Part shown: positions 1 through 8,301 of the stretch, one piece after another
How positions within the stretch are numbered: the first letter of the stretch is position 1
Layout: each line of letters opens with the position of its first letter
Source: Desulfobacteraceae bacterium
GTDB taxonomy: Bacteria; Desulfobacterota; Desulfobacteria; Desulfobacterales; JAABSP01
Assembly: GCA_011390065.1 (NCBI GenBank)
Contig: JAABTD010000003.1
Span: 1-46,599 of the forward strand
Direction: 5' to 3'
Length of the DNA: 46,599 nt
Made by a program: the position numbers and the translations under genes
The notes under the pieces: generated by a model
What the model saw: the letters and a program-made list of their open reading frames with translations, nothing else
The model's database searches: none
What the model was told of the DNA's origin: nothing

Positions 1-2639
1 CAGGCCTCCCCGGAATCCCCCACCACCTCGGCGGACAGTTTGGCTTTTTCCGTGAGCATGGCGTCGATTTTCTCTTCCACCGTGCCCCGGGTCACGAATT
101 TATGGACCACCACATTCTTTTTCTGACCGATGCGGAAGGCCCGGTCCGTGGCCTGGTTTTCCACCGCCGGGTTCCACCAGCGGTCGAAATGGATCACGTG
201 GTTGGCCCGGGTCAGGTTGAGGCCCACCCCCCCGGCCTTCAGCGACAGCACCATGAAGGGGATGTAGTCCCGGTCCTGGAACCGCTCGATGATCTTTTTC
301 CGGCGGCCCACCGGCACCCCGCCGTGGAGGACCAGCCCTTCCCGGCCGAAAATGGACGTCAGGTAGTCGGACAGGGGACCGGTCATTTCCTTGAACTGGG
401 TGAAAACCAGGACCCGCTCCCGCTTGTCGTGGATGGTTTCGCAGATCTCCCGGAGCCGGTCGAATTTCCCGCTGTCTTTCCCTGCAAATTCGCCGCCCCC
501 CAGGTACTGGTCGGGGTGATTGCACAACTGTTTGAATTTCATCAGGGACGTCAGCACCAGCCCTTTGCGCTGAATCCCCTCGGAATCCTCCAGGGCCGCT
601 TCCAGTTCCGAGATCATCTTGCCGTAGAGCACCACCTGCTTCCGGGTCAGGGACGCGAAGGTCTTCATCTCCACCTTTTCCGGCAGGTCCGAAATCACCG
701 ACCGGTCCGTCTTGAGCCGCCGGAGGATGTAGGGGCCGACCACCTTCCGGAGCCGGGCGTATCCCGACGGGTCTTCCTTGAGGGATTTGGTGAACCGAAC
801 GAATTCGGTTTTGTTGCCCAGCAGGCCGGGATTGAGGAAATCGAACAGGGACCAGAGATCGCCCAGCCGGTTTTCGATGGGCGTGCCGGTAAGGGCGATG
901 CGGTGGACGGCGGACAGCCCCTTGACGGCCTTGGTCTGCTTGGTTCCCGGGTTCTTGATGGCCTGGGCCTCGTCCAGGACGACGCAGTGCCAGGGGTAGT
1001 CGGCGATCCATTGGTATTTCTGGGCCAGGGCGTAAGTGGTGATGACCAGATCGAGCCGGTCCAGGGCCTTTTCGCTTCGGGCCCGGACGGTATGGCCTTT
1101 GTCCTGGGCGGCGGGGTGGGCCGCGAAAAACCGGAGGTCGGGGTAAAACCGTTCGATCTCCCGGATCCAGTTGGAAATCAGAGACGCCGGGATGATCAGC
1201 AGGCTGGCCCGGCCCGGCTTCCGGGATTTGAGGATGCTCAAAAACGCCAGAAGCTCAACGGTCTTGCCCAGCCCCATGTCGTCGGCCAGGCAGGCGCCGA
1301 ACCCCAGGGAATGGAGAAAGGACAGCCAGTGGACCCCCTGCTCCTGGTAGGGCCGGAGGTCGGCCTGGAAGCCCGGGCCGGGCCGGGGCGGTTCGGCGCT
1401 GATTTGGGACGGGTCCCTCAGCTTCGCCATCACCGAGGCCAGCCAGTCGCCGGTGGAGACCGACAGGGCGTCCGGGTCGATGCCGTCCTTGAGGAGTCGC
1501 TCCGGCTGGAGCTGCATCCGCATGGCTTCCCGGAGGGTGAACCCCTGGTCCATCAGGTCCCGGACCTTGTCGTAGGCGTCCAGGGTCTGGCTGAGCTTGT
1601 CGGGGTCCACGGCCACCCATCGGTTTTTGATGAGCGCCAGTCCCTCGGAAGACGACAGCAGTTCCCGGGCCTCCGCTTCGGAGATGGGCTCGTTGCCGAT
1701 GTACAACTGCGGGTCGAACCGGACCAGGGCGTTCATGCCCACATGGGAGGGCGCGGCGTCCCCCAGGGTAATGTTGAGGCGGACCGACGCGGATCCGCCC
1801 CGCCACCAGTCGGGGATCCGGCACAGAATCCCGGCGTTTTCGTAAATGGGAATCTCCCTGAGAAACCGATGGGCCTCGCCCGGATCCCAGGACAGGGGAT
1901 GGAAGAGTTCGCCGCTCTCCAGCAAATCGGCCACGGGCCGGCTCTGTCCGGCGGCCCGGTAAACCGTGGACAGCAGCGCCAGCAGCTCTTCCTCGCCGTA
2001 TTCCTGAAGGGCGTGTTTTAACGGAATGTGCCGGGACTTGCCCTCGCTGTCCAGCCGGGTGGAATAGGTGGCCAGGAAAGCGAAGGGGCGGTCGCCCCGG
2101 GGGTTTTCCACGAGATGGAAATAGACCCGGCCCGCCAGGTGGAGGTCCGGGCTGAAGGCCTGGATAAAGGCTTCCACCGTCCCGTCGAACGCCTGGACGG
2201 CTTCGGCAAAGGCCCGGTGGAGGCGGTTCCAGATGTCCTGCAACAGGGCGTCGTCGATGTATTCGGCGCCGACCATGTCCGGAACCCGGTCCAGGGCCTC
2301 CCGCCGCTCCCCGGCCGGGAACGGGACGTGCAGATGGTCCCGGATCTCCTCCAGGTCCGGGGTCCGGGTCACCTTTCGGCCGAACCGGGCCGCCACTTCC
2401 CGGAAATATTCCAGGGAAGGATGGAGGCGCGGCCCGCCGTCTGAAAAGGCCAGGGGAAGGAGCCAGTCGCCGTCCTCCCCGGATTCGTACCCTTCGTAAA
2501 TCCGGTCCTGAAGCCGTTGGGCCGCTTCCGGCATCCGAGTCTCGGCATCGGCCCATTCCAGGGCCGGCGCGCCGTCGGGGAGGACCACGGCCCGGAGTTC
2601 CCGATTCGGGTTCATTGTATTGGCGTCATCGGTTTTCAT
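1..2639 (-). CDS. SNF2-family DEAD/DEAH-box helicase (3' end outside window)
   Basis: ATP-dependent nucleic-acid translocase of the bacterial SNF2/RapA-like superfamily 2 group. About 879 residues are visible and the frame is still open at base 1, so the C-terminus is missing. Seen from the N-terminus: about 450 residues containing the SNF2-associated region; Walker A DDMGLGKT near residue 451; LLIIPASLISNW; the DEAQ box near 554; LTGTPIENR near 580; then the second RecA lobe with VLVFTQF near 738 and the arginine-finger motif QATDRAFRIGQ near 830. I chose the ATG at 2639, with a weak GGAAG five bases upstream; an in-frame ATG at 2615 is possible. It is divergent from the esterase gene at 2770. 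The target (chromatin, RNA polymerase or phage DNA) cannot be told from sequence. A long open frame on the opposite strand is a GC-bias shadow. Confidence 0.93.
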   Translation of the reverse strand, partial: MKTDDANTMNPNRELRAVVLPDGAPALEWADAETRMPEAAQRLQDRIYEGYESGEDGDWLLPLAFSDGGPRLHPSLEYFREVAARFGRKVTRTPDLEEIRDHLHVPFPAGERREALDRVPDMVGAEYIDDALLQDIWNRLHRAFAEAVQAFDGTVEAFIQAFSPDLHLAGRVYFHLVENPRGDRPFAFLATYSTRLDSEGKSRHIPLKHALQEYGEEELLALLSTVYRAAGQSRPVADLLESGELFHPLSWDPGEAHRFLREIPIYENAGILCRIPDWWRGGSASVRLNITLGDAAPSHVGMNALVRFDPQLYIGNEPISEAEARELLSSSEGLALIKNRWVAVDPDKLSQTLDAYDKVRDLMDQGFTLREAMRMQLQPERLLKDGIDPDALSVSTGDWLASVMAKLRDPSQISAEPPRPGPGFQADLRPYQEQGVHWLSFLHSLGFGACLADDMGLGKTVELLAFLSILKSRKPGRASLLIIPASLISNWIREIERFYPDLRFFAAHPAAQDKGHTVRARSEKALDRLDLVITTYALAQKYQWIADYPWHCVVLDEAQAIKNPGTKQTKAVKGLSAVHRIALTGTPIENRLGDLWSLFDFLNPGLLGNKTEFVRFTKSLKEDPSGYARLRKVVGPYILRRLKTDRSVISDLPEKVEMKTFASLTRKQVVLYGKMISELEAALEDSEGIQRKGLVLTSLMKFKQLCNHPDQYLGGGEFAGKDSGKFDRLREICETIHDKRERVLVFTQFKEMTGPLSDYLTSIFGREGLVLHGGVPVGRRKKIIERFQDRDYIPFMVLSLKAGGVGLNLTRANHVIHFDRWWNPAVENQATDRAFRIGQKKNVVVHKFVTRGTVEEKIDAMLTEKAKLSAEVVGDSGEA

Positions 2640-2676
2640 GGCCGCTTCCATATCAAACTACAGGAGACGGAACAAC

Positions 2677-2705
2677 TTGATTTTCCTTTGCGGCGACGAT
2701 ATAGA
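2677..2705 (+). promoter_or_regulatory. sigma-70-like promoter for the SGNH esterase
   Basis: TTGATT and TATAGA are separated by 17 bases, ending 64 bases before the esterase ATG, in the gap between the divergent helicase and esterase genes. The match is good for a GC-rich genome; identified by eye only. Confidence 0.45.
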
Positions 2706-2769
2706 AACCGTTGCGGGAACACAGTTGCGGGCACATCGTCGTCCCCCGGTATCGAAAGGAATACACGCC

Positions 2770-3381
2770 ATGAAAAAAATCGTCCTGCTCCTGCTGGTTC
2801 TCCTGGCCATCCTGTTCGGGCGCGGCCTGCTGTTTCAGGCGCCGGACATCCGGAATCCGGAACCCGCCGGCCGGAACATCATCTGCTTCGGCGACAGCCT
2901 CACTTACGGCGCCGGGGCCTCGGAGGGGATGGACTACCCGGCCCGGCTCTCCCAAATGATCGACGCCCCCGTCATCAACGCCGGCGTGCCGGGGGACACC
3001 ACGGCCGACGCCCTGGCCCGGCTGGAACGGGATGTCCTCGCCCGAGACCCGAAAATGGTGTTGATCACCCTGGGGGGCAACGACCTGAAAAACGGCGTGG
3101 ACCGGGAGAGGGCCTTCGAGAATTTGCGCATCATCGTCGAGGCGATCCAGGGCGCCGGGGCCCTGGTGGTGATCGGCGGGGTGGATATTCCCTTTTACGG
3201 ACGGGGCTTCGCCGGCGCCTACCGGGAGCTGGCCGAAAAGACGGGGTCTGTCCTCATCCCCAATGTCTTCGACGGCATCATGGGGAAATCGGACCGAATG
3301 AGCGACGTCATACATCCCAATGATGCGGGATACGCCATCATGGCGCGGCGGTTTTACGGGGCTATTGAGCCGTATCTCTAA
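2770..3381 (+). CDS. SGNH/GDSL esterase-lipase, TesA-like, exported
   Basis: Hydrolase of the SGNH fold, related to E. coli TesA (thioesterase/arylesterase). 203 residues, the usual size. The first ~20 residues (MKKIVLLLLVLLAILFG) form a hydrophobic export signal or anchor. Block I GDSLTYGAGAS carries the nucleophile serine, the glycine of block II lies in NAGVPGDT, block III is GGND, and block V DVIHPN supplies the Asp and His of the triad. Start chosen at the ATG at 2770 because AAAGGA lies nine bases upstream and the signal sequence begins there; an in-frame ATG at 2620 would bury the signal sequence. It converges on the homocysteine methyltransferase gene with 26 bases between stops. The substrate is not predictable. 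Confidence 0.9.
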   Translation: MKKIVLLLLVLLAILFGRGLLFQAPDIRNPEPAGRNIICFGDSLTYGAGASEGMDYPARLSQMIDAPVINAGVPGDTTADALARLERDVLARDPKMVLITLGGNDLKNGVDRERAFENLRIIVEAIQGAGALVVIGGVDIPFYGRGFAGAYRELAEKTGSVLIPNVFDGIMGKSDRMSDVIHPNDAGYAIMARRFYGAIEPYL

Positions 3382-3407
3382 TCCTTTGAATGCCCTGAAA
3401 GCCCCCC

Positions 3408-4466
3408 CTATTCTCCTCCACCCTGCGTCAAAAAATGACAATGCGCCCGCCCGTACTTCTGTTCGCACAGAATACGCGGGTCCTTCTCTTTGACGTGTGT
3501 TTCGTCGCCGATGACGGCATGAAGGTCCAGGGCCGGGGAATACTTGCTGTTGGGCGCCGTCCGGCCCAGGGCTTCGGCCATGGCCCGGATGTGGTGGGGG
3601 GCCGTGCCGCAGCAGCCGCCGATGTAATTCACGCCCATGTCCCGGGCGTCCATGGCGTATTTGGCCATCTCGAACCGGGTGAGGACAAAGGGGTCCAGTT
3701 CCAGGGGGAAGGCGATTTTGCCCTCGAACTCCTGGATCTGGAAATAGGGCTTGTCCTCGGAGCAGCGGTAGGCCACGGGCTGGGTGGCCACGAAACAGGA
3801 GACGGCGTTCCGCAGCCGCTTGGCGTAGGGGAGCATCCTGCCGGGGTCGCGAAAGCAGTTGATCCCCACGATGTCGGCCCCAAGGTCGGCCAGTTCCTTG
3901 AAGGCGTCCTCCAGAACGACGCCGTCCAGGGTTTTGTCGCCGGCCTTGAATCCCAGGGTGATCATGGACGGTTTGCCGGCGGCCCGGACGGCTTCCAGGG
4001 CGATTTTGGCCTCGCCCAGGTATTCGATGGTCTCGGCAATGAAAAAATCGACCCCGTGGCCGATCTGATACCCGATTTGATCATCGAACTGGCTGCGGGT
4101 CTCTTTTTCAGACGAAGCATCCCTGGGGTCGTAGACCCAGGTGTTGCTCAGGTTGCCGGAGACGATGAGGCCGTATTCGTCCGCCACTGCCCGGGCAATG
4201 CGGACGGCGTTGGCATTGATCTCCTCAAGCGCCCCCTCCAGCCCCACGTCCTGGAGCTTGCCTTTGTGGGCGTAATAGGCCAGGGCCTGGATGACGTCCG
4301 CCCCGGCCCGGGCGAATTCGGTCTGCAGCTCCCTGACCGCTTCGGGGTGCTCGACGACCACCTGGGGCGTGAACGGGCCTGCGCTCACATATCCCCGCCG
4401 TTCCAGTTCGAAAATGGCCCCGCCGTCGCCGATGACGATGTCCTGACCCAGTTTTTCCAGTATCAT
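3408..4466 (-). CDS. homocysteine S-methyltransferase family protein (BHMT-like)
   Basis: Zinc-dependent methyltransferase of the Hcy S-methyltransferase family (PF02574), transferring a methyl group to the thiol of homocysteine. 352 residues. The zinc cysteines are visible: one in VGINCFRDP and the adjacent pair in GGCCGT. The N-terminal IGDGGAIFELERRGY is the typical opening of the barrel, closest in style to betaine-homocysteine methyltransferases. The methyl donor (betaine, dimethylsulfoniopropionate, S-methylmethionine) cannot be read from sequence. The ATG at 4466 follows a strong GGAGGGG. It has a long 5' leader from a promoter near 4707-4735. No cobalamin- or folate-binding MetH domains follow, so it is a stand-alone enzyme. 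No partner pathway gene is adjacent. Confidence 0.88.
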   Translation of the reverse strand: MILEKLGQDIVIGDGGAIFELERRGYVSAGPFTPQVVVEHPEAVRELQTEFARAGADVIQALAYYAHKGKLQDVGLEGALEEINANAVRIARAVADEYGLIVSGNLSNTWVYDPRDASSEKETRSQFDDQIGYQIGHGVDFFIAETIEYLGEAKIALEAVRAAGKPSMITLGFKAGDKTLDGVVLEDAFKELADLGADIVGINCFRDPGRMLPYAKRLRNAVSCFVATQPVAYRCSEDKPYFQIQEFEGKIAFPLELDPFVLTRFEMAKYAMDARDMGVNYIGGCCGTAPHHIRAMAEALGRTAPNSKYSPALDLHAVIGDETHVKEKDPRILCEQKYGRAHCHFLTQGGGE

Positions 4467-4492
4467 AATCCCCTCCCTTCGGATGCCATTCT

Positions 4493-4642
4493 TCAGGTTT
4501 CAGAATGCTGTTTTTGCAGCATGGCGATGGGCTTGGCCATTTGGCCGATGTGCTCGCTCACCATGCCGATATCCGCCCCGGGCATCCCCAACATCAGGTC
4601 GCAGGGGTCTTAATGACCACCACCTGGGGCGTCTCCCTCAAC
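4493..4642 (-). other. two short overlapping frames in the leader of the homocysteine methyltransferase gene
   Basis: Minus-strand leader RNA contains a 16-codon frame (MLRETPQVVVIKTPAT) whose TGA overlaps the ATG of a 33-codon frame (MLGMPGADIGMVSEHIGQMA...) as TGATG; the latter ends at 4493, just before the ribosome-binding site of the methyltransferase gene. Read through one frameshift, the two join as ...VVIKTPCDLMLGMPGADIG..., which looks like protein. It may be the eroded end of a lost gene or a regulatory leader. I do not recognise the family. Confidence 0.25.
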
Positions 4643-4706
4643 ATGGACAGCTCCTGACCGAGGCCGCATGATCGAATCGACCGTATCCGTCCCCCCTCAG
4701 CATTGA

Positions 4707-4735
4707 ACGATAACAAAGGGCGGGCGGAAGGACAA
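4707..4735 (-). promoter_or_regulatory. sigma-70-like promoter for the homocysteine methyltransferase gene
   Basis: On the minus strand TTGTCC and TATCGT are separated by 17 bases. A start near 4700 would give a leader of about 235 bases before the ATG at 4466, unusually long here and filled by the short frames at 4493-4642. Confidence 0.4.
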
Positions 4736-4871
4736 CTTTAAATTGGCCGGGCCGGCGTTTCCGCCCCCCGGCAGGCCGCACTGCCGCGCAGGACCCGCAC
4801 CGCGCCTTCAGGCGGCATTGCGAGCCTTTTTTCTGCTGGACGTGAACGGAGGGGCCTGCTACACCGGGGTC

Positions 4872-5036
4872 ATGAAAAAAATCATTCCAATTATGGCGGC
4901 GATGGCGATACTGGCGAACGGCTGCACCCATTATGGAAATCTTCGCGATGACCGCATGATCGAGGATGGGGCCGATTCAAGGACGAGGGCGGATAGGGAG
5001 AACCCGGCAGGTTGCAGATCGATAAAGCCGGCGTGA
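4872..5036 (+). CDS. putative small lipoprotein, unrecognised
   Basis: 54-residue frame beginning MKKIIPIMAAMAILANGCTH: two lysines, a hydrophobic stretch and a cysteine at position 18 preceded by LANG, resembling a lipoprotein signal peptide with an imperfect lipobox (Ala at -3). The remainder is hydrophilic (NLRDDRMIEDGADSRTRADR). No clear Shine-Dalgarno; only GGGG four bases upstream. It lies between the methyltransferase promoter and an insertion-sequence remnant, so it may be non-functional or not a gene. No homologue recognised. Confidence 0.3.
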   Translation: MKKIIPIMAAMAILANGCTHYGNLRDDRMIEDGADSRTRADRENPAGCRSIKPA

Positions 5037-5277
5037 GGGCGCAAATAACCCAAGCCGGGCGGCTTGGACCAATGGGGTCATGGGACGGCGTCCGACGGGA
5101 TCGTGAAAGAGGGTTGATAAACTCTCAGCACTTTTGCATTTTTGCCTTTTGCGTTGACAAATGCACATTGAGTGTATTATTTTTTGGCTTTCGCTCATTT
5201 TTCGTTCCGTTTGAATTATCGGGGATAATTTTTCTGGACGATCTCAAGCGGTGATGTCATCGTCATCATAAAACCCA

Positions 5278-5902
5278 TTAACCTGAAGGTTTGCCGTTTC
5301 TGATCACTTCATGGCAAATCTCGAACAAGATGTTGCCATAGCGACGTTCTCCGTCCGTGATCAAGGACAAATCCTGCGTTTGGTTCACAAGCTTTTCCAA
5401 TGTTCCAAGCGCTTTTTTGAAAAGCTTGCGATTCTTTTGACCGCAACGAAGCTCCCAAAGAAAACGGCTGGCTCTATCCATGAGAACTACGGTCCAGCCC
5501 AGAGATTCGTCGGGGGGCGCGTTCTTTCCAACTTTGGTGTAGAGTTCGTCGCCTTCAAAAACGATCTGGATATAGATGTTGAGCAGCGAATATAGAAGCA
5601 GCGTTTGCTTGACTCCGCCGAAACGCCGCTCCCAGTTTAGAATGGTGTTTTTCGCCAGATCGAAGGTTCTGCAAGCGGCGTTTAGACCTATTCCGTCGGT
5701 CATTGGCCTTGATTACTTGGACGACGAGGCTCAGGGGCATTCTAATCCCGGCCAGGAATGTGTTGCTTGTGGGGGAAAAGTAGCCGCCGCAGTTGATGCA
5801 ACAAAATATGGTTCTCTGGCCATGATTGATGGTTTCATAGACTGTGTGCTGTTTGAGTAGCTTGCACTGGCAATTGGGACATGAAATTGAGAAAATGTCC
5901 AT
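5278..5902 (-). pseudogene. IS1-like transposase, frameshifted and 3'-truncated
   Basis: The first half (5902 to ~5700) encodes an N-terminal zinc ribbon with CPNC and CCINC, followed by a helix-turn-helix. The second half continues in another frame from ~5703 (MTDGIGLNAACRTFDLAKNT) into a catalytic domain with FEGDELYTKVG, VLMDRASRFLWEL and ITDGERRYGN, the D-D part of a DDE transposase like IS1 InsB. IS1 elements can use programmed -1 frameshifting between two such frames, but no clear A-rich slippery run is visible at the join. The frame stops just after CHEVIRNG, where relatives continue with a basic C-terminal region containing the last acidic residue, so the 3' end is lost. No terminal inverted repeats identified. 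It marks the left boundary of the polysaccharide island. Confidence 0.75.
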
Positions 5903-6198
5903 AATAAGGCGTCCTCCGCACTTGGTCAGTTGTTGTTTGTCAAGAGCCTGCTCTATGACCTATTTTTCCTATATTATCAATATGTTCAGAACACCCCCAT
6001 TCAACTGAACCAGTGCCTATGATTATACAGTCTCAAAAACAGGATTGACAGCCTGAATTTTTAACATATTAAAATACATGTGTTTCAAAATCAAGCTCTA
6101 AAAACTTGAACATCGAGTGATATGACCCTTCATTTCCCGCTTAAAGAAAAGATGTTTTCCCCATGGATGAAATATCATTGAACCCCGGAAGGGAAACC
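5903..6198. other. AT-rich intergenic region at the left edge of the polysaccharide island
   Basis: About 300 bases between the transposase remnant and the first glycosyltransferase. AT-rich with no convincing gene. It holds the candidate promoter at 6045-6072. An in-frame ATG at 6163 for the next gene lies here but has a poorer ribosome-binding site than the ATG at 6199. Confidence 0.6.
6045..6072 (+). promoter_or_regulatory. candidate promoter of the polysaccharide gene cluster
   Basis: A perfect TTGACA followed after 16 bases by TATTAA in AT-rich DNA, 126 bases before the first glycosyltransferase start. The -35 element is perfect, the spacing slightly short. Confidence 0.4.
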
Positions 6199-7470
6199 AT
6201 GAAGAAACATCCAGACATCGGGTCATCTTCAATCAATGTGCTGGTGCTGGCCCCCCAACCGTTTTTCATGAACCGGGGCACTCCAATTGCCGTCCTGTTG
6301 ATATTGCGTGCTCTTTCCGAACGTGGAGATGTTCGGGTGGACGCTTTGGTCTACCCTTCGGGCGAGGATGTTAAACTGCCAAATGTCGCTTTGCATCGGA
6401 CGCCGTTTTTCCGAGAGAATATCAATGTCCGTCCCGGTTTTTCCTTTCGCAAGTTGATGCTCGACGGGATTATGTTCTTCGTCGCTTGGAAAATGGTGCG
6501 ACGAAAGCGCTACGACCTGATCCATGCGGGAGAAGAGTCGGTGTTCATGGCCATGGTTCTGAAGAGGTTTTACGGCATTCCCTATGTTTACGACATGGAC
6601 TCTTCCGTGGCCCAGCAGGTGATGGAGAAGTTCAGAGCGTTCCGCGCAATTGCACCGTTGTTTGATTTTTTCGAAAGAAAAGCGATTCGTGGCGCCATGG
6701 CCAATGCACCGGTTTGTCATGCTCTGGCGGATTTGTGTCGAAAAAACGGCTCTCGGAAGACGGTTACCCTCCACGATATTTCCCAACTGGAGAACCCGTA
6801 TCGACCCAAAACCGGCGCTATTAATCGGGAAATCGGCTCGAAAGGGCTGATTTTCCTGTATTGCGGCAACCTTGAGGCCTATCAGGGCATTGACCTGCTT
6901 TTGGAAAGTTTTTCCCATGTTTTGCCCCGGAATTCGGGGATCGAACTGGTAATCATCGGCGGGGTTCCCGAGGAAATCCGGTTTTATCGAAAGAAGTCGG
7001 AATTCCTGGGAGTTGCCGACCATGTCCATTTTCTCGGACCCCGACCGTTTGCTGACCTGGATCGGTATCTGGCAGAGGCTGATGTCCTGGTGGCGCCCCG
7101 TATCCAGGGACTGAACACGCCGATGAAAATCTTTCCCTACATGCATTCGGGCAAACCGGTCCTATTGACTCGTCTTCCTACCCATACCCAAATCGTCACT
7201 GATCGTGAAGTTTACCTGGCGCCGGCTGATGCTGAAGGCTTCGCGAAGGGGATGCTGACACTCGCGGAGACTCCGGTACTTCGCCGACGGTTGGGCGAAA
7301 GAGGGCGGGCCTTTGTCGAAAAAAGTCATATTTACGCTGCGCACCGGGACCGAGTCAACGCTTTGTACGATTGGATTCGACGACAGCTCACGGTTCCTCC
7401 GCCTCAGGGTCCTTTCAACCGTCCCATGCAGCCAATTCATTCTACAAGGGTTTCGGAGGAAAGCTATTAG
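6199..7470 (+). CDS. glycosyltransferase family 4 protein
   Basis: GT-B fold retaining glycosyltransferase, probably transferring an activated sugar to a growing surface polysaccharide or lipid-linked precursor at the inner face of the cytoplasmic membrane. 423 residues. The N-terminal acceptor domain opens with NVLVLAPQPFFMNRGTP, whose PxxxxRGTP resembles the glycine-rich acceptor loop; the C-terminal domain has LIFLYCGNLEAYQGIDLLL, HFLGPRPFADLDRYL, and EADVLVAPR...TPMKIFPYMHSGKPVL, the nucleotide-sugar site of GT4 enzymes. Start at 6199 follows GGAAGG with six bases; an ATG 36 bases upstream is in frame. Codon use is less GC-biased than in the flanking housekeeping genes. First gene of the island; the methyltransferase frame follows closely. 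Confidence 0.88.
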   Translation: MKKHPDIGSSSINVLVLAPQPFFMNRGTPIAVLLILRALSERGDVRVDALVYPSGEDVKLPNVALHRTPFFRENINVRPGFSFRKLMLDGIMFFVAWKMVRRKRYDLIHAGEESVFMAMVLKRFYGIPYVYDMDSSVAQQVMEKFRAFRAIAPLFDFFERKAIRGAMANAPVCHALADLCRKNGSRKTVTLHDISQLENPYRPKTGAINREIGSKGLIFLYCGNLEAYQGIDLLLESFSHVLPRNSGIELVIIGGVPEEIRFYRKKSEFLGVADHVHFLGPRPFADLDRYLAEADVLVAPRIQGLNTPMKIFPYMHSGKPVLLTRLPTHTQIVTDREVYLAPADAEGFAKGMLTLAETPVLRRRLGERGRAFVEKSHIYAAHRDRVNALYDWIRRQLTVPPPQGPFNRPMQPIHSTRVSEESY

Positions 7471-7471
7471 A

Positions 7472-7552
7472 ATGGAATGTGATAACATCTGCATTGAATT
7501 TAGAGAAGGCAAAATTATTGCATGCTATCAAGATGAATGGATACCACTCTGA
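7472..7552 (+). other. possible 26-codon leader peptide upstream of the methyltransferase
   Basis: The strongest ribosome-binding site here (GGAGG at 7457-7461) is placed for the ATG at 7472, which opens a frame of only 26 codons (MECDNICIEFREGKIIACYQ...). Its TGA ends one base before an ATG (7554) in the methyltransferase frame. It could couple translation of the methyltransferase or mark a frameshift. Not recognised. Confidence 0.25.
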
Positions 7553-8285
7553 TATGGATGCTTTCCCGGAAACAGCGGATATTGAATCCTCGACCGACGA
7601 GTATGCGCGGCGTTTTGAGGGCCCGACTGGACGATGGATGCTTAAAGTTCAGGAGCGGATCACCCGCAGTCTGATAGCACCGTATGAAATAGGATGTTCC
7701 GTATTGGATGTAGGCGGCGGTCATGGACAGCTTGCAATTCCTCTTAGCAAGGCTGGATACAAGGTCACAGTTGTAGGCAGTGCCATGGAATGCTCTCATC
7801 GGATACAACATGATGTGGAGGCCCGAAACATCCGGTTTCAGGTCGGAAATATGATCGACCTTCCGTTCATGGACCGCTCGTTTGATGTTGTGCTGTGCTT
7901 CCGAATGCTGACTCACTGTGAACGATGGCCCAAGCTGGTTTTCGAGCTCACGCGTGTCGCACGGCGAGTCGTGATTGTGGAGTATCCCACCAGTCAGAGC
8001 ATCAACCGGTTCGCTCCCTGGCTGTTCGAAGCCAAAAAGAAGGTTGAAAGAAACACCCGTTTATGGCGCTTGTTCACCCATGAGGAAATTCGGACAATTT
8101 TTGATCGGTACGGTTATCGAAGAGCATGCATGCAAAAACAGTTTTTTTTCCCAATGGTCGTTCATCGAATGATCGATTTCCTTCCTGTTTCCACCGGGCT
8201 GGAATCTATTGCTCACCACACAGGTCTGATCCGAGTGGCGGGTTCCCCGGTCATTGCCGCTTTCGAAGGCCGATCATTTAAATAG
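7533..8285 (+). CDS. class I SAM-dependent methyltransferase (type 11)
   Basis: Rossmann-fold methyltransferase; substrate probably a sugar or lipid intermediate of the cluster, by context only. About 250 residues. Motif I is VLDVGGGHGQL, followed by the acidic-loop strand VTVVGSA (the usual acidic residue is a serine or glycine here); NMIDLPFMDRSFDVVLCFRM covers motifs post-I and II, as in UbiE/Type 11 enzymes. Start uncertain: the frame is open upstream into the preceding gene; I give the ATG at 7533, with 7554 an alternative coupled to the preceding short frame. The next gene starts 16 bases after the stop. Confidence 0.8.
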   Translation: MNGYHSDMDAFPETADIESSTDEYARRFEGPTGRWMLKVQERITRSLIAPYEIGCSVLDVGGGHGQLAIPLSKAGYKVTVVGSAMECSHRIQHDVEARNIRFQVGNMIDLPFMDRSFDVVLCFRMLTHCERWPKLVFELTRVARRVVIVEYPTSQSINRFAPWLFEAKKKVERNTRLWRLFTHEEIRTIFDRYGYRRACMQKQFFFPMVVHRMIDFLPVSTGLESIAHHTGLIRVAGSPVIAAFEGRSFK

Positions 8286-8301
8286 AAATCAGGTGAAACG
8301 G

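Noticed and set aside
102-2021. Long open frame of 639 codons on the plus strand
   Set aside because: It is antisense to the helicase gene, which has all SNF2 motifs in the other strand's frame. Its translation is low-complexity Pro/Gly/Gln/His-rich, typical of shadow frames in GC-rich DNA.
3435-4613. Open frame of 392 codons on the plus strand
   Set aside because: Antisense to the homocysteine methyltransferase gene; the GGCCGT and NCF zinc motifs are on the minus strand.
5012-5254. Plus-strand frame of 80 codons before the IS1-like remnant
   Set aside because: Composition is random-looking and no start signal is present. A TTGACA lies at 5154-5159, but no gene follows it.
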